A stretch of 64,000 nucleotides of DNA from Trichococcus collinsii (GCF_900107505.1 NZ_FNQH01000005.1:1-64000), one strand, 5' to 3'; shown: positions 9,240-17,350, counted from the first letter of the stretch. The notes: a model not told the origin generated them from the sequence alone. Numbers and translations: made by a program.

Positions 9240-9470
9240 CTCTCTCCATATCCTGCCGGAAAGAACTTTTTTCAGAATTTCATGGATTCAGCTGATGTCA
9301 ATACCGGCAAATATTTTATTTCCATTTTGGTCGATCAGGAAGTTCCCGAATGGGTGCTGGCGGAGCACAAACTCGGCATCGACCTGGGCATTTCCGAATT
9401 CGCAGTCACCACAAACGATGCGTGCAATTCGGTGAAGCACGAGAACCCGCAAGGATTAGCTAAGTGGGGG
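9240..9470 (+). pseudogene. Remnant of a TnpB (IS200/IS605-type OrfB) gene
   Basis: A short stretch read from about 9282 gives GKYFISILVD followed by LGIDLGISEFAVTT. These match the beta-strand plus RuvC-I motif of TnpB/OrfB, including the catalytic Asp of GIDLG. After about 30 more residues similarity ends, and no zinc finger, RuvC-II or RuvC-III part follows. Upstream only the last codons before this motif are discernible. It is therefore a decayed internal fragment in the otherwise empty 9122-9702 interval. No TnpA, terminal hairpin or right-end RNA is recognisable. Confidence 0.55.
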
Positions 9471-9702
9471 GGTTCACTATCCATGATTTCCATTCGTTTC
9501 TCCACCTTGTTTTTTTGTATCCACTTACTATAAGCAAAACGAATCTGTAAAACCACACCAAAATCATACGTAAAAATGCTCTATATGCAGATTATTGTTT
9601 CTATTCAAAGTGTCCCAGTGCATTGATCTGTAAACTCTGTCTGTACTACTCTCGCCATTTGGCTTATACTCTTATTGAATGACAGATAATGGAGGGATTT
9701 AA

Positions 9703-10179
9703 ATGAAAATTGCCGTTTCCAGCGACCATGCCGGCTTCGCATTGAAAGAAGAAGTCAAAGCTTTACTCGAAAAGGAAGGCCATGAAGTGCTCGACTTCGG
9801 ACCTTACAACGAAGAACCTTGTGACCTGTCCGATTATGTTTATCCTGCCTCACTGGCTGTGGCGGAAGGAAAAGCCGACCGCGGCATCTTTGTCGATGGC
9901 GTCGGTTACGGCAGTGCCATGATCGCCAACAAAATCTACGGCGTCTATGCAGCGGTCTGCCAGGATCCTTTCTGCGCGAAACTGGCGCGTTCCCACTCCG
10001 ACACGAATGTCCTCTGCCTTGGCGGAAAGATCATCGGTTCGGCATTGGCACTTGAAATCGTGACGGCTTGGATGACGACCGATTACCTCAGCGATATCGA
10101 AAAATACACCAACCGCGTCGACAAAGTCAAAAATATTGCGGAGAAGCATCTGAAAAGATTGGATGAAATCCAGGACTAG
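9703..10179 (+). CDS. RpiB/LacAB-family sugar-phosphate isomerase
   Basis: 158 residues with the RpiB/LacA/LacB fold. The N-terminal SSDHAGF motif holds Asp8-His9, and the phosphate-binding loop DGVGYGS is at 65-71, followed by ANKIYGVYAA. E. coli RpiB has a catalytic Cys where this protein has Asp65. LacB-type galactose-6-phosphate isomerases also have Asp there, so it may act on a hexose or an unusual pentose phosphate. LacA and LacB normally form a heteromer, yet only one gene is here. The start has a GGAGGG site. It stands alone between the TnpB remnant and a bidirectional terminator. Confidence 0.85.
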   Translation: MKIAVSSDHAGFALKEEVKALLEKEGHEVLDFGPYNEEPCDLSDYVYPASLAVAEGKADRGIFVDGVGYGSAMIANKIYGVYAAVCQDPFCAKLARSHSDTNVLCLGGKIIGSALALEIVTAWMTTDYLSDIEKYTNRVDKVKNIAEKHLKRLDEIQD

Positions 10180-10232
10180 TCATTGACGAGTTGAATTCCC
10201 GCTGTTCAAAGAAAAAATGTTTGATTAAAAAT

Positions 10233-10276
10233 AGACCGCACCGAAATGGAGTTGATTCTCCATTTCAGTGCGGTCT
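10233..10276. terminator. Bidirectional terminator between the rpiB-like gene and a UPF0303 gene
   Basis: A 19-bp near-perfect stem (AGACCGCACCGAAATGGAG against CTCCATTTCAGTGCGGTCT) with a 6-base loop, A-rich before and T-rich after. It serves both converging genes. Confidence 0.85.
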
Positions 10277-10309
10277 TATTGATTATTCTCATATCCGTCA
10301 ACCACAGCC

Positions 10310-10756
10310 TTAATATTGCGCGGCCAACACTTCTTCCATCGATTCGGCGAGCAATCTGTGGTCCTCCCGATGAGACAAACCGGATACGCAGATAACACCG
10401 GTTACTTCCCCTTTCTCGAAGATCGGGAAGCCGCCGCCGTAGATGGCGTATGCTTCGTCGCTCTCCCACTCCTTATATTCTGGAACCTCATCCGCAAACA
10501 AGTTGGTATAAAGCGAACTGTGCCCGCTATCCAATACGGTCTTTTCCTTTCGGGCCAACCAAGTGTTTTCTTCTCTGCCATCCATCGAGTAATAAAAAAT
10601 CAATGCATCCTTGTGCACAATCCTTATTCCGACAGGCTTCGTGGCTTGTTCCTTGACCTTTTTGATGATCCTCAGTGCGATTTCCAAGCCCATCTCATGC
10701 GTAAATACATCGAACTGTAATTTCTGTTCTTGATTCACTATATCGATTTTATCCAC
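10310..10756 (-). CDS. UPF0303 / haem-degrading-domain (DUF336-like) protein, copy 1
   Basis: 148 residues of the UPF0303 family. Conserved stretches seen are FTHEMGLEIALRI, GIRIVHKDAL, RKEKTVLDSGHSS and the C-terminal YGGGFPIFEKGEVTGVICVSGL. The family is related in fold to GlcG/HbpS proteins; its biochemical role is unsettled. It is clearly homologous to the protein at 12026-12469 (most positions identical), so one copy arose by duplication of this locus. The gene stands after a terminator at 10987-11032, so it may have its own promoter in the interval above it. Confidence 0.8.
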   Translation of the reverse strand: MDKIDIVNQEQKLQFDVFTHEMGLEIALRIIKKVKEQATKPVGIRIVHKDALIFYYSMDGREENTWLARKEKTVLDSGHSSLYTNLFADEVPEYKEWESDEAYAIYGGGFPIFEKGEVTGVICVSGLSHREDHRLLAESMEEVLAAQY

Positions 10757-11062
10757 TATATGTTCAGCTCCCCATTGGCGGGGTCAGCTCATTTCGAGGT
10801 AGCCCCTGATTGTTTTGATTCGATGGAAACTCCTATTCGGAACTCCGCCAGAGCCCAAAAATTGCCATAATTTTACTCATATTTTACCACATTACTCTCC
10901 GCCAATGCCTTCACGACAACTACCATTACGACTTCGCGTTTGGATATCCTTCATAGTTTCGGTACGGATGATGACTTCACAACGTAAAATAAAACCGCAC
11001 CAAAACGGAGTTCCCATTTGGTGCAGTCTTTTTAATTTATTCTCGAGCGAATTGGTAACGCA
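10757..11062. other. Intergenic stretch with terminator only
   Basis: About 306 bases between the UPF0303 copy 1 and a dehydrogenase. Apart from the terminator at 10987-11032 I see no gene-like frame with a ribosome site and no recognisable operator. Confidence 0.5.
10987..11032. terminator. Terminator after the MviM-like dehydrogenase
   Basis: Imperfect stem GCACCAAAACGG against CCCATTTGGTGC, with A-rich and T-rich flanks. It lies just past the end of the minus-strand dehydrogenase gene. It resembles the terminator at 10233-10276 in the outer ACCGCACC part, suggesting the two came from the same duplication. Confidence 0.75.
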
Positions 11063-11965
11063 TCAGTAGCCATTATCCTGCAGGATTTTCTCGCAAAGAG
11101 AATGGCTCAGATAAGCGGAGTCGGTTGTTACCGGGATTTCCTTTTTCGTGATCCCTTCGATGAATCCGCGGATCAATGGTTCGAAGCCGCGTTTGCGTAA
11201 TGTACCTTCCCAATCACCAAAACCAACAAGCTGGGTTCCAACCTGATTGGAGGTCGTCATAGCGGTCAGATCCACGACTCTTACGATACCTTCCGGACTC
11301 TGGACTTCCATCACTTCCTGATTGGCGCCCGCCTCGTAGTTCATCGAGACAAAACAGCTGGTCGACTTCGTTTCCAGTTCCACCCAAATCCGCTTCAAAT
11401 TGCCATCTTTTTCGATGATCTTCGATTGCACAGAGAGAACCTCTTCGTCCAGCAAATACAACGCTGCATCAGCGATGTGCAGAAACAAATCATAAACAGC
11501 CTGACGGACGGGCTCAACCAATTTGACCCTATCCTTCCTGATGAAGATCATATTTTTGCCGGGAATCTCCTTCAAACGTCGGGTCATCGGCGCAAAGCGG
11601 CGATTGAATCCGGCAGTCAGCAGCAAACCTTTCGAATCTGCCAATTCGATCAGTTGCTTCACCTCATCCAGATCGTCGCTGATCGGTTTGTCCACATAGA
11701 CCGAAATGCCCCGTTCCAAAAGGCTTCGGATCACTGTCGCATGGGCCGCCGTCGCCACATGCACGAAGGCAGCCTCGATGCCGCTTTCCATCCATTCATC
11801 CATATCGGTATACAGCTGTCCGAAACCGTATTTCTTCCCGACTTGTTCCAGCGTTTCCTTATTCCGGGAGCAGAGATGCCATTCCACCGTATCCCGCATT
11901 TCCGCCATGATCGGTAAATAGGCTTTCTGCGCGATGTTTCCGATTCCGATGATGCCAACTTTCAT
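11063..11965 (-). CDS. Gfo/Idh/MocA-family oxidoreductase (MviM-like)
   Basis: 300 residues. An N-terminal Rossmann fold starts with the NAD(P) loop GIIGIGNIAQKAYLP, and the family lysine motif is VDKPISDD near residue 94. The C-terminal beta-sheet substrate domain is short. Members oxidise sugars, inositols or related polyols, or reduce their keto forms. The substrate cannot be read here. It follows UPF0303 copy 2 by about 60 bases on the same strand, and a terminator ends the unit, so these two genes may form a pair. Confidence 0.85.
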   Translation of the reverse strand: MKVGIIGIGNIAQKAYLPIMAEMRDTVEWHLCSRNKETLEQVGKKYGFGQLYTDMDEWMESGIEAAFVHVATAAHATVIRSLLERGISVYVDKPISDDLDEVKQLIELADSKGLLLTAGFNRRFAPMTRRLKEIPGKNMIFIRKDRVKLVEPVRQAVYDLFLHIADAALYLLDEEVLSVQSKIIEKDGNLKRIWVELETKSTSCFVSMNYEAGANQEVMEVQSPEGIVRVVDLTAMTTSNQVGTQLVGFGDWEGTLRKRGFEPLIRGFIEGITKKEIPVTTDSAYLSHSLCEKILQDNGY

Positions 11966-12025
11966 ATCCGTTCGTCTCCTTTTTCAGTTTTTCAGTCCTT
12001 CTGTAGCTCCGGCTTGTGGCTTCCA

Positions 12026-12469
12026 TCAGGCGATTGCCAGCACCTCTTCGATCGATTCGACAATCAATCTGTGGTCCTCCAGATGATCCAATCCGGAAAC
12101 GCAGATGGCACCAGTCACTTTCTCGTTCTCGATGATCGGGAAACCCCCGCCGCAGATGGCGTATTCTTCGCTGCTCTCCCACTCTTTGTATTCAGGTACT
12201 TCATCCATAAAAAGCAATGTATAGAGCGAACTGTGCCCGCTATCCAATACAGTCTTTTCCTTCCGGCTCAACCAAGGGCTCTCTTTTCTGCCGTCCATCA
12301 AGTAATGCAGGATCAATAAGTCATTGTGTACGATCCTTATGCCTACAGGCTTTGGTGCTTGTTTCTTGACCTTATTTATGACGCGCAGCGCGATTTCCAA
12401 ACCCATTTCATGCGTAAAGGCTTCAAATTGCAGTGTCTTTTCCTGTTCCCATACCTCAACTTTATCCAT
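12026..12469 (-). CDS. UPF0303 / haem-degrading-domain (DUF336-like) protein, copy 2
   Basis: 147 residues, strongly similar along its whole length to copy 1 at 10310-10756. It shares FTHEMGLEIALR, RKEKTVLDSGHSS and CGGGFPIIENEKVTG-like segments. The same UPF0303 family assignment and the same uncertainty apply. It lies after the terminator at 12491-12517 and before a dehydrogenase in the same orientation. Retention of two copies beside Gfo/Idh/MocA enzymes suggests a linked role in the same sugar pathway (inference). Confidence 0.8.
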   Translation of the reverse strand: MDKVEVWEQEKTLQFEAFTHEMGLEIALRVINKVKKQAPKPVGIRIVHNDLLILHYLMDGRKESPWLSRKEKTVLDSGHSSLYTLLFMDEVPEYKEWESSEEYAICGGGFPIIENEKVTGAICVSGLDHLEDHRLIVESIEEVLAIA

Positions 12470-12490
12470 TATGCATTTACCTTTCCATAA

Positions 12491-12522
12491 AAACTACCGG
12501 AAGAACCCCGGCAGTTTCCTTT
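12491..12522. terminator. Terminator between dehydrogenase 2 and UPF0303 copy 2
   Basis: Stem AAACTACCGG against CCGGCAGTTT with a 7-base loop and a T-run on either strand. It splits the minus-strand locus into two transcription units or acts as an attenuator within it. Confidence 0.7.
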
Positions 12523-12539
12523 TTTCATTTAATTTTTTA

Positions 12540-13517
12540 TCAGCCTAAAACGATCCCGGCTCCTGCCAGAGCTTCTTCAGCGATTTCCATCACGACTTGG
12601 CTTTGTTCAAGCATATCCTTGGCTTTCGCAAGATCCATTTTGTCGATCATCCGCGCAAATTCGCGGAATTCCTCATACATCCGGTGCGGGTGGACTTTCT
12701 TGTCCATCGATTGACTCGCCTGCCCGTTCATGTTTACATCAAAGGAGTTGCAGAGATTCGGCGGGCCATTCAGCACAACGGAGCCTTTATCGCCCTGAAT
12801 CATGGATCTTATCGGCGCAGCTGAATCCTTCGCCCCGATGCAGACCACTTTGCAGCCTGGGTAATCCAACAGCAGAATTCCAGATGTATCGATCCCTCGC
12901 TCGACATTCGCAAGGTATTTCACCGAATCAGGTTTTCCCAAGATTCCAACGACAAAATGGATATTGTAAATGTTGATATCCATCAAAGCGCCGCCGCCCG
13001 CTTTCGGACTGAAGGCAGGCAGTACTTCCCCTTTCTTGAAGGCATCGTATCTGGATGAATACTGCGAGTAGTTGCATTCGATGATCTTCAGGTCCCCCAA
13101 TTGCGGAATCTGTTCCTTGATCGCCAGGTAGTTGGAAAGGTATCTTGTCGTGATTGCTTCGACCAGAATCAGCTTTTTGCTTTCAGCCAATTCCTTCAGT
13201 TCGATCAATTCAGCAGACTTAATCGTGAATGGTTTTTCGCAGATCACATGTTTACCGTTCTCTAAGGCTTGCTTCGTAAATGTATAGTGCAGATGATTGG
13301 GAAGTCCCACATAGATGGTGTCGCACTCCGGATCATTCAGGACCTCTTTGTAGTCCGTAAACACTTTCCCGACCCCGTATGTGTTTGCCAGGCCCTCCAT
13401 TTTCACTCGTTCCGCTTCGATGCCGAACATGCTGACCAATTCCGTATCCGGCAAGTCCTTCGCTATCGTCAGAAAATCCATGACGATCTGTCCCGATCCT
13501 AGTATTGCAAGTTTCAT
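12540..13517 (-). CDS. Gfo/Idh/MocA-family oxidoreductase
   Basis: 325 residues. The NAD(P)-binding start is KLAILGSGQIV, the catalytic lysine motif is CEKPFTIKSAEL near residue 95, and the C-terminal domain contains the GGGALMDINIYNIHF segment typical of the family. It is closest in outline to the trans-dihydrodiol/1,5-anhydrofructose reductase-like branch, but the substrate is not determinable. It sits about 55 bases after the PTS IIC gene on the same strand, so it very likely acts on the phosphorylated sugar imported there. Confidence 0.87.
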   Translation of the reverse strand: MKLAILGSGQIVMDFLTIAKDLPDTELVSMFGIEAERVKMEGLANTYGVGKVFTDYKEVLNDPECDTIYVGLPNHLHYTFTKQALENGKHVICEKPFTIKSAELIELKELAESKKLILVEAITTRYLSNYLAIKEQIPQLGDLKIIECNYSQYSSRYDAFKKGEVLPAFSPKAGGGALMDINIYNIHFVVGILGKPDSVKYLANVERGIDTSGILLLDYPGCKVVCIGAKDSAAPIRSMIQGDKGSVVLNGPPNLCNSFDVNMNGQASQSMDKKVHPHRMYEEFREFARMIDKMDLAKAKDMLEQSQVVMEIAEEALAGAGIVLG

Positions 13518-13572
13518 ATGTATGGCCCCTTTTTTCGATTCTTTGTATTCCGATTAAGTTTCTATTGAATTT

Positions 13573-14895
13573 CTATGCTTCGACAGCTTCCATCTGATGC
13601 TGCGACTGTTCTTCGTTTTCCAGTTCCTGTTTGACAGCCAAATTATCCGCTATTTTGAAGAATGGGAAGTAGATGGCAGCTGAAAGTGCGATCTGCGCGA
13701 TGTTCAGCAAAGCCCCTCTCCAGCCCGAAACCAGGAAGCCTGAAATGACTGGTGGAGTGGTCCAGGGGATATTCACCCCGTTTGTATATGGTACGAGCCC
13801 CGTACTCATAGAGAAATAAGCAACGGTACTCAAGACAAGCGGCGCCAAAAGGAATGGCACGATCATGATCGGATTCAGGACGATCGGCATACCGAAAATG
13901 ATCGATTCATTGATCGTAAAGATTTCTGGACCAATCGACAATTTGCCCAATGCTCTGAATTGCTTCGATTTGGCTGCGAACAAGAGCAACAAGCAGAGAC
14001 CGAATGTGGCACCAGAGCCACCGACTTTGACGAAATTGCTGTAGAATTGATAGTTCACGATATTCGGGATGACTTGTCCTGCAGCAACAGCTACAGCGTT
14101 TTCGGCAGTCAGCGTCAACCAGATCGGTTGCATCACACTGCCGACGATGTTCGCACCGTGGAGCCCGAATGACCAAAGGACACCTTCAATAATGAGCACT
14201 ACGATAGTTGCAGGTAAGGTGCTGCCTAAAGCTGTCAATGGTATCTGCAGATTATTGAAGATGAATGTCTGTACATCGCCATAGCTAGTTTGCTCAAAGC
14301 CGATGCGCACGAAGTTGAAGAAAATGATAACCAGTGCAACCGGAATCAAGGATGAGAAGGACTTCGATACGTTTTGTGGGACCGAATCGGGCATTTTGAT
14401 TTTCCAACCCATTTTGTCGGTAAATCGCATGATTTCGACTGCAATGATTGCAACCAGGATGCCGACAAATAATCCGGCAGCTCCCAAGTTCCCCAATGGA
14501 ATCCCGATTCCCAAGCCTTCCTCTGCAAAAGCGTGCATCGGTGTGACTACGAAAAAGGATGCCATTGCCGCAAAGATGCCGGCCATACTATCCAATCCGT
14601 AAGATTTAGCTAATTCATTACCTATCCCGACCACAACGTAAACGGTCATCATGCTCATGGAAATGTTGTTGGGGATTGTGAACATCCGTTGCCAATCGGC
14701 TCCGAACGTGTTCAGCATGAATTCGGTATAAGCGTTAATCGGCAAGTAAGCTAATAGGATAAAGAAAGATCCGATGATCAAAAGCGGCATCGCTGCCATA
14801 AAGCTGTTCTTTACAGCGCTCAAATAGCGGTTTTGTTCCAATTTCACGGCTATGGGAGTCAATTTTTCCTCAAGGACATTTAATAAGTTCTCCAT
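13573..14895 (-). CDS. PTS EIIC permease, cellobiose/lactose type
   Basis: 440-residue membrane permease of the CelB-type EIIC family. About ten hydrophobic helices are visible. Family segments include SFFILLAYLPI near the start, LGLHGANIVGSVMQPIW-like text in the middle, the motif GPEIFTINESIIFGMPIVLNP and the substrate-site VPYTNGVNIPWTTPP. It would import a beta-glucoside or similar sugar with phosphorylation. No EIIA or EIIB gene is adjacent, so it must borrow partners encoded elsewhere. Flanking dehydrogenases suggest an unusual substrate. Confidence 0.9.
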   Translation of the reverse strand: MENLLNVLEEKLTPIAVKLEQNRYLSAVKNSFMAAMPLLIIGSFFILLAYLPINAYTEFMLNTFGADWQRMFTIPNNISMSMMTVYVVVGIGNELAKSYGLDSMAGIFAAMASFFVVTPMHAFAEEGLGIGIPLGNLGAAGLFVGILVAIIAVEIMRFTDKMGWKIKMPDSVPQNVSKSFSSLIPVALVIIFFNFVRIGFEQTSYGDVQTFIFNNLQIPLTALGSTLPATIVVLIIEGVLWSFGLHGANIVGSVMQPIWLTLTAENAVAVAAGQVIPNIVNYQFYSNFVKVGGSGATFGLCLLLLFAAKSKQFRALGKLSIGPEIFTINESIIFGMPIVLNPIMIVPFLLAPLVLSTVAYFSMSTGLVPYTNGVNIPWTTPPVISGFLVSGWRGALLNIAQIALSAAIYFPFFKIADNLAVKQELENEEQSQHQMEAVEA

Positions 14896-14914
14896 TTTTT
14901 ATAACCTCCTAATA

Positions 14915-15931
14915 TTATTCCTTAATCGTGTTGATGCCTTCTTCAAGAATTTCAATTTGGCGGATGGTCTCTTCATCTTTGACGATCTTTTCTTTTCCGT
15001 TCACAATCGACTCATAGACACCGGCATAAATTCTTCCGTAATCCCCCACTTCGGAAACAACTTTTTCTTCGTGGTAACGGCCCGCATCATCCATATAAGT
15101 TAGGATGCCGTAATGTTCCGGCAAATCGATCCCGAAATCAGCATTCGAAGGCATATGGAATACTTTCAAGTGCTCCTCTTGACGATCTTTGGTCTGCTTA
15201 ACGAATGAGCCCTTTTTCCCGGTGACGATAAAACTTGGACGTTCTTTCAGGCGAAAATAGCTGGATTTGACGGAAATTTTCTTCGCATCATAGAAGAAGT
15301 CCAAATCGAAGTAATCGTTGAAGCGGCCTTTTCCCAAAAGCTGTCTGACATCATACGTGATGTTTTCTGGATTGCCGAAGTAAGACAAGACCTGATCGAT
15401 TGTATGGCAGCCATGCCCATACAGGCAGCTGTTGATCTTAGAGAAGCTTGTGATGGACTCCGGAATTTCCGGTCTGAAGTAGTCGTAGTGCATTTCGACT
15501 TCCAGGATATCCCCCAACACGCCGCTCTCGATAACTTTTTGGACCGTCAGGAAGTCAGAGTCGAATCTGCGGTTTTGGTAGCACTGGATAAAGAGATTTT
15601 TTTCTTTCGCCAAGGCAAACAGTTCTTTGGCTTCTGCGGAAGTGTTCGTGAAAGGTTTTTCAACCAGCGCATTTTTGCCTTTTTCCAGGGCCATTTTGCC
15701 ATATTGATAATGGAAGTCGGATGGCGTGGACACCACGACCAATTGGACTTCATCATCGTTCCAGATGTCTTCAATATTGTCTGTGTAAAGAACTCCTGGC
15801 ACTTTTTCCCAAGCATCGTTTTGTACTGGAGAAAAGATTGTCTTGACGAGGATGTTTTCGTTTTTCAGGGAGAAGGGCATGTGATAACGGTGGGCGCTTT
15901 TCCCGCCGCCGATATAAGCGATTGTTAACAT
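14915..15931 (-). CDS. Gfo/Idh/MocA-family oxidoreductase, first gene of the locus
   Basis: 338 residues. The Rossmann start is TIAYIGGGKSAHRYH, the catalytic motif is VEKPFTNTSAEAKEL near residue 92, and the KINSCLYGHGCHTIDQVL segment carries the family histidine. The layout matches the YdgJ/YvaA-type branch. The ATG at 15931 has GGAGG 8 bases upstream; the ATG at 15958 lacks one. It is the first gene after the divergent promoter region shared with the RpiR regulator, and 19 bases before the PTS IIC. Confidence 0.88.
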   Translation of the reverse strand: MLTIAYIGGGKSAHRYHMPFSLKNENILVKTIFSPVQNDAWEKVPGVLYTDNIEDIWNDDEVQLVVVSTPSDFHYQYGKMALEKGKNALVEKPFTNTSAEAKELFALAKEKNLFIQCYQNRRFDSDFLTVQKVIESGVLGDILEVEMHYDYFRPEIPESITSFSKINSCLYGHGCHTIDQVLSYFGNPENITYDVRQLLGKGRFNDYFDLDFFYDAKKISVKSSYFRLKERPSFIVTGKKGSFVKQTKDRQEEHLKVFHMPSNADFGIDLPEHYGILTYMDDAGRYHEEKVVSEVGDYGRIYAGVYESIVNGKEKIVKDEETIRQIEILEEGINTIKE

Positions 15932-15964
15932 AAGATAATTCCTCCATTTCTCTTGCATGGCCTC

Positions 15965-16001
15965 ATTATAGGGAATAATAACTTCAACGAAAACGCTTTT
16001 A
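15965..16001 (-). promoter_or_regulatory. Promoter -10 and cre-like site of the PTS/dehydrogenase operon
   Basis: A consensus -10 TATAAT lies at 15965-15970 on the minus strand, about 30 bases before the first dehydrogenase start. The -35 position is poor and overlaps a cre-like sequence at 15989-16001 (TAAAAGCGTTTTC), implying CcpA control. An activator may be needed, as the -35 is weak. Confidence 0.5.
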
Positions 16002-16051
16002 CACCAGATAGGACCTGCTGTTCAATGCAAGTCCGAATTGCTTGTAAAATA

Positions 16052-16068
16052 CTGAACATAATGTTCAG
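16052..16068. promoter_or_regulatory. Perfect 17-bp palindrome, candidate RpiR operator
   Basis: CTGAACATAATGTTCAG is a perfect dyad with 8-bp arms, placed between the two divergent promoters. RpiR-family regulators bind palindromic sites of this size, and the rpiR-type gene starts 138 bases downstream. Binding is inferred from symmetry and position. Confidence 0.6.
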
Positions 16069-16106
16069 CGCCTATGCGAATAACCTTTGCCATTCACTGT
16101 TCGCAG

Positions 16107-16135
16107 TTGCCTTTTCCGGATTTATTGCTTATATT
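16107..16135 (+). promoter_or_regulatory. Promoter of the RpiR regulator gene
   Basis: -35 TTGCCT (16107-16112) and -10 TATATT (16130-16135) with a 17-base spacer. It points at the regulator start at 16206. Confidence 0.5.
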
Positions 16136-16205
16136 GAAAGAAATGTCGAATCGGTCAAATGGATTGAATCGTTGCTGGATACGTTACATATATGGAGGGA
16201 ATAGG

Positions 16206-17063
16206 ATGAGTTTGCTGAAAAAATTGAAATCGAAAGAAAATTTTACTGACACCGAGCAAAGAATCGCTGCTTACATTTTGACAAACTTGGATGATGTGCC
16301 CGATATGGTGATCCAGCAGCTTGCGGAAAATACGTTCACTTCACATTCAGCAGTCATCCGACTCAGCCAGAAACTGGGTTTTTCAGGCTATCGGAGCTTC
16401 AAGGTGGCGCTGATCCATGAAATCCAAAGCAATAAACATACGCTCACAAACGTCGATCCCAACTTCCCGTTCCTGCCGATGGACGGCTCGATGGACATCG
16501 CCAAAAAAATGGCCGACCTCACGATTGAAACGATCAGAAAAACCTTGGTGAAGCTGGAAAAGGATAAACTGAACAAAGCGGTGGATCTGCTGCAAAAAGC
16601 GGATCAGATCTTCCTTTTCGCGACAGGTGATTCCCAGATCCGCGCCCGCAGCTACCAGAACAAATTCATCAAGATCAACAAGCATTTGATCATTGGCGAC
16701 GATTACGGTGAGTCCGCTTGGAATGCCCTGAGCATGGGTAAGAATGATTGTGCCCTGTTCATCAGCTACGGCGGCAATTCAGCGACCCACAGAAAAATCA
16801 TCAAATATTTGAATTCCATGAAGATACCTTGCATCCTGCTGACCGCAAATACGGAGCAACCAACAAGCAAGCTGTGCGATCTTGTGATCGAGGTGCCTTA
16901 TGATGAGTTCGACTTCTTCAAAGTCGGCACCTTCTCATCGCAGATATCCTTCGAATACATCCTGGATACGCTGTTCTCGATCCTCTACGCGCGCGAATAC
17001 ACAAAAAACCTCAACAGTCTCAAGCGCAAATCAGAAGCGGCGAAGAAATGGGAACTATTATAG
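16206..17063 (+). CDS. RpiR/MurR-family transcriptional regulator
   Basis: 285 residues. The N-terminal HTH domain shows FTDTEQRIAAYILTNLDDV and FTSHSAVIRLSQKLGFSGY. The C-terminal SIS sugar-phosphate-binding domain has FLFATGDSQIRARSYQNKF and FISYGGNSATHRKIIKYL. The start at 16206 has GGAGGG 5 bases upstream; the longer frame from 16074 runs back through the promoter and is rejected. It is divergent from the dehydrogenase/PTS IIC operon, which it most likely controls in response to a phosphorylated sugar. Confidence 0.88.
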   Translation: MSLLKKLKSKENFTDTEQRIAAYILTNLDDVPDMVIQQLAENTFTSHSAVIRLSQKLGFSGYRSFKVALIHEIQSNKHTLTNVDPNFPFLPMDGSMDIAKKMADLTIETIRKTLVKLEKDKLNKAVDLLQKADQIFLFATGDSQIRARSYQNKFIKINKHLIIGDDYGESAWNALSMGKNDCALFISYGGNSATHRKIIKYLNSMKIPCILLTANTEQPTSKLCDLVIEVPYDEFDFFKVGTFSSQISFEYILDTLFSILYAREYTKNLNSLKRKSEAAKKWELL

Positions 17064-17156
17064 GTCTCCTGTCAAACTAGCAGCATTTACGCGGCCAAAT
17101 GCTCGTTGGTAGGTTTTTCGGATCGATCCAACCCCAGGATTACCTTCCCAAAAGCG

Positions 17157-17220
17157 TTTGGCGGGGAATTCTGACGAATATTTTGTATGCCTGCCCGCCA
17201 AATTGATTTTGGCGGGTTAT
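17157..17220. repeat. Composite hairpin repeat, copy A
   Basis: TTTGGCGGGGAATTCT at 17157-17172 is followed 37 bases later by a hairpin CCCGCCAAA / TTTGGCGGG (17194-17216). The same arrangement recurs at 28607-28671 with a spacing of 38. It lies between the RpiR gene and the helicase promoter, and the second hairpin followed by TTATTT can also act as a terminator. Related hairpins occur at 28586-28622 and 28691-28725. Confidence 0.6.
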
Positions 17221-17284
17221 TTCGGATTCCTCGGCTCCTTTGCACCATTTCCACCCTTATTATTCCACCCAAAAGCGGAATGCT

Positions 17285-17313
17285 ATGACTTTTGCTTCCG
17301 TTTGTGATATAGT
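17285..17313 (+). promoter_or_regulatory. Promoter of the DEAD-box helicase gene
   Basis: -35 ATGACT (17285-17290) and -10 TATAGT (17308-17313) with a 17-base spacer. It would give a transcript with a leader of roughly 145 bases before the coding start. Confidence 0.5.
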
Positions 17314-17350
17314 AGGCCAGTCACGCTGTTGCTCAGAGAACCTATATAAC

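Noticed and set aside
9223-9435. Short frame starting at 9223 as a gene
   Set aside because: It is out of frame with the TnpB-like fragment and has no ribosome site or similarity.
10815-11069. 84-codon plus-strand frame between the UPF0303 gene and the dehydrogenase
   Set aside because: No ribosome site, unusual composition, and it runs through a terminator hairpin.
16074-16205. Upstream extension of the RpiR protein
   Set aside because: It passes through the promoter at 16107-16135, and the ATG at 16206 has a proper ribosome site and family start.
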